From: Actinomycetota bacterium
GTDB lineage: Bacteria; Actinomycetota; Actinomycetes; Streptosporangiales; Streptosporangiaceae
Direction of reading: 5' to 3'
DNA length: 7,962 nt
NCBI GenBank assembly: GCA_003541285.1
Contig: DPMS01000556.1
Location: 1 to 7,962, forward strand
A program made the translations under genes and the position numbers. Under the pieces are notes generated by a model. It was not told where the DNA came from, made no database searches, and worked only from the letters and a program-made list of their open reading frames with translations. Below, piece after piece: positions 1-7,390 of this stretch; position 1 is the stretch's first letter, and each line of letters begins with the position of its first letter.

Positions 1-1
1 G

Positions 2-69
2 CTAAGGTGACCACGCGGCCCGGAGGTTGCAGGGAAGCTGCAAGCCGGGGCCGCTAGCGTGACCGCGCG
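2..69. repeat. Pair of 16-bp near direct repeats (2-17 and 54-69)
   Basis: The two copies fit the shared pattern CTARSGTGACCRCGCG and match at 13 of 16 positions, with an 11-base core (GTGACC, A or G, then CGCG) differing at one base. They lie 52 bp apart, about five helical turns, on either side of the hairpin at 15-54, whose arms overlap the inner edges of the repeats. This is seen directly. A pair of sites for a DNA-binding regulator of the downstream gene is possible but is inference. In GC-rich DNA, chance similarity of this length cannot be excluded. Confidence 0.4.
15..54 (+). terminator. Long imperfect hairpin, possible terminator or leader structure
   Basis: The inner stem is TTGCAG (27-32) pairing with CTGCAA (38-43) around a 5-nt GGAAG loop. 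After a 3-by-1 internal loop, an outer stem pairs 15-23 with 45-54, nine base pairs with G50 bulged. About 15 base pairs form in total. There is no U-tract after it, but many actinobacterial terminators lack one. It may end transcription of a gene left of the window, or lie in the mRNA leader of the DUF2231 gene, 36 nt before its start codon. The inner 17-bp palindrome could equally be a protein operator. The structure is clear; its role is not. Confidence 0.4.
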
Positions 70-77
70 ACGGCGGC

Positions 78-85
78 GGAAGGAG
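78..85 (+). promoter_or_regulatory. Ribosome binding site of the DUF2231 gene
   Basis: The purine run GGAAGGAG ends 5 nt before the GTG at 91. This spacing supports GTG 91 as the start, and the following HPVHPMLV motif is in the right frame for the family. Confidence 0.75.
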
Positions 86-90
86 ATGCC

Positions 91-609
91 GTGTACAGCA
101 AGATCAAGATCGCGGGTCACCCGGTGCACCCGATGCTGGTCGCGTTCCCGGTGGCCTGCTACACCGGCACCCTGGTCGGTTTCGCGGTTTACGCGGCGAA
201 CGGCCACCTGTTCTGGCTCAACCTCGCCATTGCCCTCAGCGTCGCCGGCACCGGCACGGCGGTCCTCGCGGCGCTCGCCGGCCTGGCTGACTGGGCGCTG
301 GGCATCCCGCGTGACTCGGCGGCCAAGATGACCGGCCTGCTGCACGCCGGGCTCAACGTCACGGCCCTCGGCCTGTTCCTCGCCGCCATGGCCTCCTACG
401 TGAGCGACTGGAACGGCCCGGCGGTGAGCGCCACGCTCGGCGTCGCGCTGTCCGCCGTCGGCGTCGCGGTCACCATAGCAGCCGGGTTCCTGGGCTGGAC
501 GCTGGTGCACGACTACCACGTCGGCGTGCACCTGATCCCCGAACAGGAACTCGCCGAGCCGGCTGTCCAGCACAGCCACCTGAGCCTGCTGCACCGGCAC
601 GCTGCCTGA
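91..609 (+). CDS. DUF2231 family four-helix membrane protein
   Basis: This 172-residue protein has the DUF2231 signature near its N-terminus, HPVHPMLVAFP (residues 10-20), and the family's C-terminal motif in the form GWTLVHDYHVGVH (135-147), where many members have GG in place of GW. Four hydrophobic segments are visible, at about 14-35, 42-67, 84-103 and 113-136. There is no signal peptide other than the first helix. Histidines recur near the membrane edges (H10, H13, H85, H140, H143, H147), and the tail ends with four more (H161, H163, H168, H170). The biochemical role of the family is not settled as far as I know. The histidine pattern would suit heme or metal binding, but that is inference. 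The gene lies 90 bp before narG on the same strand with no obvious terminator between them, so it may be cotranscribed and linked to the respiratory membrane. The GTG start is chosen from the strong binding site at 78-85. Family assignment is firm; function is unknown. Confidence 0.85.
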   Translation: MYSKIKIAGHPVHPMLVAFPVACYTGTLVGFAVYAANGHLFWLNLAIALSVAGTGTAVLAALAGLADWALGIPRDSAAKMTGLLHAGLNVTALGLFLAAMASYVSDWNGPAVSATLGVALSAVGVAVTIAAGFLGWTLVHDYHVGVHLIPEQELAEPAVQHSHLSLLHRHAA

Positions 610-614
610 GCCGG

Positions 615-657
615 CGGGCATGCGAGAAGAACAGCCCGGGCAAGTAAGACACCCGGG
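615..657 (+). other. GC-rich hairpins in the narG leader
   Basis: The 90-bp spacer between the DUF2231 gene and narG contains CCCGGG at 635-640 and again at 652-657, able to form a 6-bp stem with an 11-nt loop. An alternative 5-bp stem pairs CGGGC (615-619) with GCCCG (634-638), so the two folds exclude each other. No U-tract follows, and I see no convincing -35/-10 pair in the spacer. It might be a weak terminator, an attenuator or an mRNA processing region. It may also be simple GC-rich sequence. Confidence 0.25.
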
Positions 658-688
658 AGCATGGGCACGCCACGGTCGCGGAACTGAC

Positions 689-696
689 GAGGAGGT
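689..696 (+). promoter_or_regulatory. Ribosome binding site of narG
   Basis: GAGGAGGT is close to a perfect anti-16S match and lies 3 nt before the GTG at 700, a rather tight spacing. An in-frame TGA at 685-687 closes the frame just upstream, so GTG 700 is the first possible start, and the site supports it. Confidence 0.7.
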
Positions 697-699
697 CGT

Positions 700-3600
700 G
701 TGGCCGAGCCAATCGCACGGCACACCAGCACGAGTGACGGGCAGGACCTGACCAGGCCGGACGGCCAGCGCGGCGACCTGCTGGCACCCTTGCTGCCGGC
801 CGGGGAGCCGGTCGAGCAACTGCTGCGCAAGGCGCAGTTCTTCGTCCCCGGAGGCACGCCGAGTCCCGATTTCCGCGAGGTGCACCGGAAGGGCGGCCGG
901 GGCGCGGAGGAGTTCTACCACGAGCGATGGCGGCACGACAAGGTGGTCCGCTCCACGCACGGGGTGAACTGCACCGGCTCGTGCTCGTGGAAGGTGTATG
1001 TCAAGGACGGGATCATCACCTGGGAGACCCAGCAGACCGACTACCCCTCCACCGGGCCGGACTCGCCGGAGTACGAGCCGCGAGGCTGCCCGCGCGGGGC
1101 GTCGTTCTCCTGGTACACCTACTCCCCCTCGCGGGTGCGGTATCCGTACGTGCGCGGGGAGCTGCTGTCGCTGTGGCGAGAGGCGCGGGGCCGTCTCGGT
1201 GATCCGGTGGCCGCGTGGGCGGAGATCACCGGCGACCCGGACCGAGCGGCGCGCTACAAGCAGGCCCGGGGGAAGGGCGGGTTCGTCCGCTCGTCCTGGC
1301 CGGAGGTGAGCGAGCTGATCGCCGCCGCGCACGTGCACACGGTCAAGGAATACGGCCCGGACCGGGTGGTGGGGTTCTCCCCGATCCCGGCGATGTCGCA
1401 GGTCTCGTACGCGATAGGAACGAGGTTCCTGTCGATGATCGGCGGGACGATCCTGTCGTTCTACGACTGGTACGCCGACATGCCGGTCGCCTCGCCGCAG
1501 GTGTTCGGCGACCAGACCGACGTGCCCGAGTCCGGGGACTGGTGGAACGCCGCCTACCTGATGATCTGGGGCACGAACCTGCCGATCACCCGCACCCCGG
1601 ACGCGCACTTCATGACCGAGGCGCGGTACCGGGGGCAGAAGGTCGTGGTGGTCTCCCCGGACTACTCCGACCACACCAAGTTCGCCGACGACTGGCTGGC
1701 CGCCGCACCGGGCACCGACGGGGCGCTGGCGATGGCCATGGGCCACGTGATCCTGGCCGAGTTCTTCCGCGACCGCCAGGTGGGCTACTTCACTGAGTAC
1801 GTGAAGACCTATACCGACGCGCCGTTCCTGGTCACGCTGACCGAGCGCGGCGACGCCCGCATACCGGGCAGGTTCCTCACGGCCGCCGACATCGGGGACG
1901 CATCCGAGGGCTCCGCCCATAAACCCATCATCCAGAACGCGGCAACCGGTGCCACCGTCATCCCCAATGGCTCACTGGGCTTCCGGTACTCAGCAGGCGG
2001 CCTGGGGCGCTGGAACCTCGACCTGCGCGGAGTCGACCCGGTGCTGACCCTGTACGGGCGGCACTCCGACGCGGTGCCGGTCGACCTGCCGCGGTTCGAT
2101 GCGGGGCCGACCGAAGGCGGATCGGTCGTCCGCCGCGGCGTGCCCGCCATCCGGCTCGGCGACAAGCTGGTGACCACGGTTTTCGACCTGCTGATGGCGC
2201 GGTACGGAGTGGGCCGCGAGGGGCTGCCGGGGGACTGGCCCTCCGGCTATGGCGACGCGTCCGCACCGGGCACCCCGGCCTGGCAGGAGGCGATCACATC
2301 GGTCCCGGCCGCGGCCGCGGCCCGGGTGGCGAGGGAGTTCGCCCGCAGCGCCGAGCAGTCACAGGGCCGCTCGATGATCTGCATGGGGGCCGGAACCAAC
2401 CACTGGTACCACTCCGACCAGATCTACCGGACGTTCTTCACCATGATCATGCTGTGCGGGTGCGAGGGCGTGAACGGGGGCGGCTGGGCGCACTACGTGG
2501 GCCAGGAGAAGGTCCGCCCGTTCACCGGCTGGTCCACGATGGCGTTCGGGCTGGACTGGCAGCGGCCGACCCGGCACATGACCGGGACCTCGTTCTTTTA
2601 CACCCACACCGACCAGTGGCGGTACGAGGCGTTCGGCCCCGATGAGCTGGCCAGCCCGCTCGGCCGCGGGGTGTTCGCCGGGCGCACGTTCGTGGATTGC
2701 CTGGCGCAGGCGTCACGGCTGGGCTGGACTCCGTCGCACCCGGCGTTCGACCGTAACCCGCTGGACCTGGCAGGCGAGGCCGACGCGGCCGGAAAGCCGG
2801 TGCCCGGCTACATCGTCGACGAGCTGAAGGCGGGCCGGCTGCGGTGGGCCGCCGAGGACCCGGACGCGCCCGAGAACTGGCCCCGGGTGATGACAATCTG
2901 GCGGGCCAACGTGCTCGGCTCCTCCGGCAAGGGCATGGAGTACTTCATGCGGCACCTGCTGGGCTCCGAGGACGCGGTCCGCGCGCAGGAGTCGCCGCAG
3001 GGCCTGCGCCCGGCCGAGGTGACCTGGCGGGAACAAGCCCCGCGCGGCAAGCTCGACCTGCTGACCACCATCGACTTCCGGATGACCAGTTCCTGCACCC
3101 ACGCCGACATCGTGCTGCCCGCCGCGACCTGGTATGAGAAGCACGACATCTCGACCACCGACATGCACCCGTTCGTGCACTCGTTCAACCCGGCCATCGC
3201 GCCGCCGTGGGAGGCGCGCACCGACTTCGACGCGTTCACGCTGATTGCCAGGGAGTTCTCCCGGCTGGCCGTCACGCACCTGGGCACCCGCACCGACGTG
3301 CTCGCCGCGCCGCTGATGCACGACACGCCGGATGAGCTGGCCCAGCCCGGCGGGTCGGCGCTGGACTGGACCCGCGGTGAGTGCGAGCCCATCCCCGGGG
3401 TGACGATGCCGCGGCTGGTGACGATCGAGCGCGATTACACCCAGGTCGCGCAGAAGATGGCGGCCGTCGGCCCGCTGATCGACACCCTCGGCACCCAGGT
3501 CAAAGGGGCTAGCTGGGTGCCGTCGGGGGCGATTGACTACCTGCGGCGGGCCAACGGCGTGATCCGCGGCGGAGCCGGCGACGGACGGCCGTCGCTGGAG

Positions 3601-4467
3601 CGGGACGTGCAGCTGGCCGAGGCGATCCTGGCCCTGTCCGGCACCACGAACGGGCAGGTAGCGGTGCAGGCCTGGCGCTCGATGGAGCAGCGGACCGGGG
3701 TGGACCTGGCAGACCTGGCCGAGGAGCGCTCCGGCGAGCGCATCTCGTTTGAGGACATCGGTGTCCAGCCACGCTCGGTGATCACCTCACCGGAGTGGTC
3801 CGGGTCGGAGACGGGCGGGCGGCGCTACGCTCCGTTCACGGTCAACGTGGAGCGCAAGAAGCCCTGGCACACGCTCACCGGGCGGATGCACTTCTTCCTC
3901 GACCACGACTGGATGCACGAATACGGCGAGGCGCTGCCCGTCTACCGGCCGCCGCTGAACTACGTCCGGCACTTCGGCGAGCAGGGACTGGCCGAGGATG
4001 GCCGGCCGGAGATCACCGTGCGCTACCTCACCCCGCACTCGAAATGGTCGATCCATTCGGAGTATCAGGACAACCTGCACATGCTCCGGCTGTTCCGCGG
4101 CGGGCCGGTCATCTGGATGAGCCCGGCCGACGCCGCGACGATCGGTGTCGCGGATAACGACTGGATCGAGGCCTACAACCGCAACGGGGTGGTCGCCTGC
4201 CGGGCCGTCATCTCGCACCGTATGCCGAAGGGGACGGTGTTCATGTACCACGCCAAGGACCGGCACCTGATGACCCCGAAGTCGGAGGTATCCGGCTGGC
4301 ACGGCGGCGCGGACAACTCGCTGACCCGGCTGGTGATCAAGCCCACGCACATGATCGGAGGCTACGGGCAGCAGACGTTCGCGTTCAACTATCACGGCCC
4401 GACCGGCAGTCAGCGCGACGAGATCACCGTCATCCGCCGCCGGTCCCAGCACGTGGAGTACCGATGA
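700..4467 (+). CDS. narG: Respiratory nitrate reductase, molybdenum catalytic subunit alpha
   Basis: At 1255 residues this is full length for NarG, which reduces nitrate to nitrite with quinol-derived electrons at a Mo-bisMGD site. The FS0 [4Fe-4S] cluster motif STHGVNCTGSCSW gives ligands H87, C91 and C95, with C130 in EPRGCPRGA as the fourth. The Mo-ligand aspartate (Asp222 in E. coli) corresponds to D260 in FYDWYADMP, followed by QTDVPESGDWW. Further conserved blocks are NGGGWAHYVGQEK (about 592-604), ATWYEKHD, and KPTHMIGGYG (1214-1223) in the C-terminal dinucleotide-binding domain. The region before the FS0 motif is about 37 residues longer than in E. coli; residues 36-86 resemble mycobacterial NarG, and the first ~35 are low-complexity and unmatched. 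There is no twin-arginine signal, so the subunit should face the cytoplasm. The stop overlaps the narH start by 4 bp. I see no frameshift or lost ligand. Nitrite oxidoreductase (NxrA) is a relative, but the surrounding narHJI genes and overall similarity favour NarG. Confidence 0.97.
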   Translation: MAEPIARHTSTSDGQDLTRPDGQRGDLLAPLLPAGEPVEQLLRKAQFFVPGGTPSPDFREVHRKGGRGAEEFYHERWRHDKVVRSTHGVNCTGSCSWKVYVKDGIITWETQQTDYPSTGPDSPEYEPRGCPRGASFSWYTYSPSRVRYPYVRGELLSLWREARGRLGDPVAAWAEITGDPDRAARYKQARGKGGFVRSSWPEVSELIAAAHVHTVKEYGPDRVVGFSPIPAMSQVSYAIGTRFLSMIGGTILSFYDWYADMPVASPQVFGDQTDVPESGDWWNAAYLMIWGTNLPITRTPDAHFMTEARYRGQKVVVVSPDYSDHTKFADDWLAAAPGTDGALAMAMGHVILAEFFRDRQVGYFTEYVKTYTDAPFLVTLTERGDARIPGRFLTAADIGDASEGSAHKPIIQNAATGATVIPNGSLGFRYSAGGLGRWNLDLRGVDPVLTLYGRHSDAVPVDLPRFDAGPTEGGSVVRRGVPAIRLGDKLVTTVFDLLMARYGVGREGLPGDWPSGYGDASAPGTPAWQEAITSVPAAAAARVAREFARSAEQSQGRSMICMGAGTNHWYHSDQIYRTFFTMIMLCGCEGVNGGGWAHYVGQEKVRPFTGWSTMAFGLDWQRPTRHMTGTSFFYTHTDQWRYEAFGPDELASPLGRGVFAGRTFVDCLAQASRLGWTPSHPAFDRNPLDLAGEADAAGKPVPGYIVDELKAGRLRWAAEDPDAPENWPRVMTIWRANVLGSSGKGMEYFMRHLLGSEDAVRAQESPQGLRPAEVTWREQAPRGKLDLLTTIDFRMTSSCTHADIVLPAATWYEKHDISTTDMHPFVHSFNPAIAPPWEARTDFDAFTLIAREFSRLAVTHLGTRTDVLAAPLMHDTPDELAQPGGSALDWTRGECEPIPGVTMPRLVTIERDYTQVAQKMAAVGPLIDTLGTQVKGASWVPSGAIDYLRRANGVIRGGAGDGRPSLERDVQLAEAILALSGTTNGQVAVQAWRSMEQRTGVDLADLAEERSGERISFEDIGVQPRSVITSPEWSGSETGGRRYAPFTVNVERKKPWHTLTGRMHFFLDHDWMHEYGEALPVYRPPLNYVRHFGEQGLAEDGRPEITVRYLTPHSKWSIHSEYQDNLHMLRLFRGGPVIWMSPADAATIGVADNDWIEAYNRNGVVACRAVISHRMPKGTVFMYHAKDRHLMTPKSEVSGWHGGADNSLTRLVIKPTHMIGGYGQQTFAFNYHGPTGSQRDEITVIRRRSQHVEYR

Positions 4468-6005
4468 GGATCATGGCCCAGGTTGCGATGGTGATGAACC
4501 TGGACAAGTGCATCGGCTGCCACACCTGCACGGTGACCTGCAAGCAGGTCTGGACCAACCGGCCCGGCACCGAGTACGTCTACTTCAACAACGTCGAGAC
4601 CAAGCCCGGTGTCGGGTACCCGAAGCGGTATGAGGACCAGGAGCAGTGGGGCGGCGGCTGGACGCTGGACCGCAAGGGCCGGCTCCAGCTGAAGGCCGGC
4701 AGCCGGCTGCGCCGCCTGCTGTCCATCTTCTACAATCCCGACCTGCCCTCCATCGACGACTACGGCGACCCCTGGACCTACGACTACCAGACGCTGATCA
4801 ACGCCCCGGCCGGCACCGAGAACCCCAGCGCGCACTCGATCTCCGCGCTCACCGGCAAGGACATGAGCCCGCGGTGGGGCAGCAACTGGGATGACGACCT
4901 GGCCGGCGGCCCGGACCACGCCGCCGCCGACCCCGACCTCGCCGGCCTGTCGGACCAGGTGAAGCTGGCGTTCGAGCAGGTGTTCATGTTCTACCTGCCG
5001 CGGATCTGCGAGCACTGCCTCAACCCGTCCTGCGTCGCCTCCTGCCCGTCCGGAGCGATGTACAAGCGCGAAGAAGACGGGATCGTGCTGGTCGACCAGG
5101 ACCGCTGCCGCGGCTGGCGGTTCTGCGTGTCCGGCTGCCCGTACAAGAAGGTGTACTTCAACCACCGCACCGGCAAGGCCGAGAAATGCACGCTGTGCTT
5201 CCCCCGCATCGAGTCTGGGCAGCCCACCATCTGCTCCGAAACCTGCGTCGGCCGGCTGCGCTACCTCGGCCTGATCCTCTACGACGCCGACGCCGTCCTG
5301 GCCGCCGCGACGACGAGTGATCCGCGGGATCTGTACCACGCCCAGCTCTCGGTCTTCCTCGACCCGGACGACCCGGGCATCCAGGCCGAAGCCGCCCGCC
5401 AGGGCATCCCCGCCGACTGGATCGACGCCGCCCGCCGCTCCCCCGTCCACGCGCTGATAGCCCGGCACCGGGTCGCGCTCCCCTTGCACCCGGAGTACCG
5501 GACGCTGCCGATGGTCTGGTATATCCCGCCCTTGTCCCCGGTCGCCGACGTTGTCCACGCCGCCGGATACGACGATGACACCCCAGACCAGATCTTCGCT
5601 GCCATCGAGGCGCTGCGCATCCCGGCCGAGTACCTGGCCAATCTGTTCACCGCCGGTGACCCCGGCCCGGTCCGGCGGGTGCTCCGCACGCTCGCCGCGG
5701 TCCGCGCCCAGATGCGCGCGGAACAACTCGGACTGAACGCACCCGAAGGGCTGGCCGCCTCGGTGGGCGCGAGCGAAGCCGACCTTGAGGATCTCTACCG
5801 GCTGCTGGCGATCGCCAAGTACGACGAGCGGTACGTCATCCCGCAGGCCCACGCCGAGGACGCCGGGCGGCTGATGGCCCAGCACGAGCAGCTGTTCTGC
5901 ACCCAGCCCGGCGGCCCGGAGGAGTTCCATCCCCCCGGCGGCCAGGAATTCCGGGACGACGACGGACGGCTGCACCTCAACCTGTCCCCGCGCGGCGAGT
6001 CATGA
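4464..6005 (+). CDS. narH: Respiratory nitrate reductase, iron-sulfur subunit beta
   Basis: This 513-residue subunit carries electrons from NarI hemes to NarG through four Fe-S clusters. The cysteine groups are C16/C19/C22/C26 in CIGCHTCTVTC, C182/C185/C190/C194, C215/W218/C221/C225, and C242/C245/C257/C261. The Trp at position 218 (CRGWRFC) replaces a cysteine and marks the cluster that is [3Fe-4S] in E. coli NarH. The last three groups sit exactly two residues earlier than in E. coli. The remainder is the family's C-terminal region, including LPMVWYIPPLSP (348-359). The ATG at 4464 is preferred over ATG 4473 because MRIMAQVAMVMNLDKC aligns end to end with the E. coli start and GGAG (4455-4458) lies 5 nt upstream. 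The gene overlaps narG and narJ by ATGA at each end, pointing to translational coupling. Confidence 0.97.
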   Translation: MRIMAQVAMVMNLDKCIGCHTCTVTCKQVWTNRPGTEYVYFNNVETKPGVGYPKRYEDQEQWGGGWTLDRKGRLQLKAGSRLRRLLSIFYNPDLPSIDDYGDPWTYDYQTLINAPAGTENPSAHSISALTGKDMSPRWGSNWDDDLAGGPDHAAADPDLAGLSDQVKLAFEQVFMFYLPRICEHCLNPSCVASCPSGAMYKREEDGIVLVDQDRCRGWRFCVSGCPYKKVYFNHRTGKAEKCTLCFPRIESGQPTICSETCVGRLRYLGLILYDADAVLAAATTSDPRDLYHAQLSVFLDPDDPGIQAEAARQGIPADWIDAARRSPVHALIARHRVALPLHPEYRTLPMVWYIPPLSPVADVVHAAGYDDDTPDQIFAAIEALRIPAEYLANLFTAGDPGPVRRVLRTLAAVRAQMRAEQLGLNAPEGLAASVGASEADLEDLYRLLAIAKYDERYVIPQAHAEDAGRLMAQHEQLFCTQPGGPEEFHPPGGQEFRDDDGRLHLNLSPRGES

Positions 6006-6607
6006 CCGCCCGCCCGTACAAGCTGGCCTCGGTGCTGCTGCAGTACCCCACCACCGCGCTGTTTGATGGCCTCGGCGTGCTCGACGCCGAGGCGGCACGG
6101 CTACCGCGGCCGTGCGCGGCCCCGTTCGGCCGGTTCCTCGGCTGGCTCCGCACCACGCCCCCATCCGAGGTCGCCCAGCACTACGTCGCGACGTTCGACC
6201 TGCGCCGCCGCTGCGCGCTGTACCTGACCTACTACCGGTACGGCGACACCCGCAAACGCGGCATGGCCATGCTCGCGTTCAAGGCCGCCTACCGGTCCGC
6301 CGGGTTCGAGCCGTCAGACAGCGAACTGCCGGACTACCTGCCGCTGGTGCTCGACTTCGCGGCGCTGCACCCGCGCGGCGAGAAGCTGCTCCGCGCGCAC
6401 CGCGCCGACCTGGAACTCCTGCTCCGCGGACTGCGGGACGCCCAGTCCCCGTACGCCGGCATTATCGAGGCCGTCTGCGCTCAGCTCCCCGCGCTGCGCC
6501 GCCCAGACCAGGCCCTGGTGCGGCACTTCTGGGAGTCCGGGCCGCCGGCCGAGGAAGTCGGCCTCGAGCCGTTCGCGCCGCCGGAGTACCTGGAGGCCTC
6601 CCGGTGA
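6002..6607 (+). CDS. narJ: Nitrate reductase molybdenum cofactor assembly chaperone
   Basis: This soluble cytoplasmic protein of 201 residues belongs to the NarJ/TorD-like chaperones. NarJ binds apo-NarG, holds the NarGH precursor off the membrane and is needed for cofactor insertion, but is not part of the finished enzyme. The hallmark TFDLRRRCALYLTYYRYGD (64-82) followed by TRKRG is intact, as is ELPDYLPLVLDF (108-119). The protein is somewhat shorter than E. coli NarJ (about 236 residues), mainly toward the C-terminus. No membrane segments are visible. The ATG overlaps the narH stop as ATGA. The only upstream purine stretch, GGCGAG (5994-5999), is 2 nt from the start and too close to work well, so translation probably depends on ribosomes finishing narH. 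Confidence 0.95.
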   Translation: MTARPYKLASVLLQYPTTALFDGLGVLDAEAARLPRPCAAPFGRFLGWLRTTPPSEVAQHYVATFDLRRRCALYLTYYRYGDTRKRGMAMLAFKAAYRSAGFEPSDSELPDYLPLVLDFAALHPRGEKLLRAHRADLELLLRGLRDAQSPYAGIIEAVCAQLPALRRPDQALVRHFWESGPPAEEVGLEPFAPPEYLEASR

Positions 6608-7356
6608 GCAGCACCAGCGCGTGGCAGATCTTCGTGTGGGTGGCGCTGCCCTACCTGGCGCTCGGCATATTCGTCGTCGGCCACGTCTGGCGGTGGCGCT
6701 ACGACCAGTTCGGCTGGACCAGCCGCTCCACCCAGCTCCAGGAACGGCGGCTGCTGAAATGGGGCTCCCCCATCTTCCACTACGGCACGTTCGCCGCCAT
6801 CGCCGGCCACGTCATCGGCGTCCTGATCCCGGAACGCTGGACTCATGCCATCGGAATCCCGGAGACGACTTACCGGTGGTTCTCCGCCGCGGCCGGGACG
6901 CTGGCGGCGGTGCTGATCATCGCCGGGGTGGTCATCCTGGCCGGGCGGCGACTGCTGGTTCCCCGGGTCCGGGCGACCACCAGCCCGGTCGACTACGTGG
7001 CGCTGATCCTGCTGCTGATCATCATCCTGACCGGGATCATCCCGACCGTATTCATCAACCTGCTCGGCCACGGCTACGACTACCGCACCACCGTCGCCCC
7101 CTGGTTCCGCGGCCTGTTCAGCGGCTCCCCCGACGTCACCGCGATCGCGAACGCGCCGGTCGTCTACCAGGTGCACGCCGCGTCCGCGTGGCTGATCTGG
7201 GCGGTCTGGCCCTTCAGCCGCCTGGTGCACGCCTGGAGCGTGCCGCTGTGGTACCTGTGGCGGCCCTACATCGTCTACCGCAGCCGCCGCGCAACCCCAC
7301 CCGCCGAGCCCGGCACCAGCGGCCGCCGCTGGCGCAAGATCGGCGTCCCCTACTAA
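6604..7356 (+). CDS. narI: Respiratory nitrate reductase, diheme cytochrome b subunit gamma
   Basis: This 250-residue integral membrane subunit oxidises quinol and anchors NarGH. Five hydrophobic helices are visible, at about 6-28, 55-76, 91-113, 129-153 and 188-208. The four heme-ligand histidines are H59 and H69 (FHYGTFAAIAGH) and H191 and H209 (VHAASAWLIW through RLVHAW). Their spacings of 10 and 18 residues equal those of H56/H66 and H187/H205 in E. coli. By analogy H59/H209 hold the proximal heme and H69/H191 the distal one. A basic, proline-containing tail (about 221-250) follows the last helix. The GTG at 6604 overlaps the narJ stop as GTGA and has GGAGG (6592-6596) 7 nt upstream. The same frame stays open upstream to 6112 inside narJ, but that extension is hydrophilic and arginine-rich and is not part of the gene. 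Confidence 0.96.
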   Translation: MSSTSAWQIFVWVALPYLALGIFVVGHVWRWRYDQFGWTSRSTQLQERRLLKWGSPIFHYGTFAAIAGHVIGVLIPERWTHAIGIPETTYRWFSAAAGTLAAVLIIAGVVILAGRRLLVPRVRATTSPVDYVALILLLIIILTGIIPTVFINLLGHGYDYRTTVAPWFRGLFSGSPDVTAIANAPVVYQVHAASAWLIWAVWPFSRLVHAWSVPLWYLWRPYIVYRSRRATPPAEPGTSGRRWRKIGVPY

Positions 7357-7380
7357 GCCACCGCGGAACCCGGGAACAAC

Positions 7381-7390
7381 CACAGCTGTG
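7381..7390. repeat. 10-bp perfect palindrome over the transporter start codon
   Basis: CACAGCTGTG is a perfect palindrome whose last three bases are the proposed GTG start at 7388. It could be an operator half-site pair or a small RNA hairpin that occludes the start, but a 10-bp palindrome may also be chance. Confidence 0.2.

Noticed and set aside
27..60. Promoter built from TTGCAG (27-32) and TAGCGT (55-60)
   Set aside because: The spacing is 22 bp, too long for a standard sigma-70-type promoter. TTGCAG is better explained as part of the palindrome.
1..90. DosR/DevR-type dormancy box (GGGAC-N4-GTCCC class) or FNR/CRP-like TGTGA-N6-TCACA site
   Set aside because: Oxygen- or nitrate-responsive sites were plausible before a nar operon, but nothing here matches either consensus, and the spacer at 610-699 does not either.
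661..687. Eight-codon ORF (MGTPRSRN) just before narG, as a possible leader peptide
   Set aside because: It has no properly spaced ribosome binding site and no codon run that would suggest attenuation. Its stop is useful only for fixing the narG start.
5115..5127. Trp in place of a cysteine in the third NarH cluster (possible lost ligand)
   Set aside because: The CxxW substitution is the normal NarH feature that goes with a [3Fe-4S] cluster in the E. coli enzyme.
4410..5975. 521-codon open frame on the - strand, antisense to nearly all of narH
   Set aside because: narH is unmistakable on the + strand with all cluster ligands. Long antisense frames are expected in GC-rich genes, and this translation is valine/glycine-rich with no family resemblance.
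6112..6603. Upstream extension of the narI frame inside narJ (apparent 414-residue protein)
   Set aside because: The extra residues are an arginine/proline/alanine-rich shadow of narJ. GTG 6604 has a good binding site and gives the normal NarI length.
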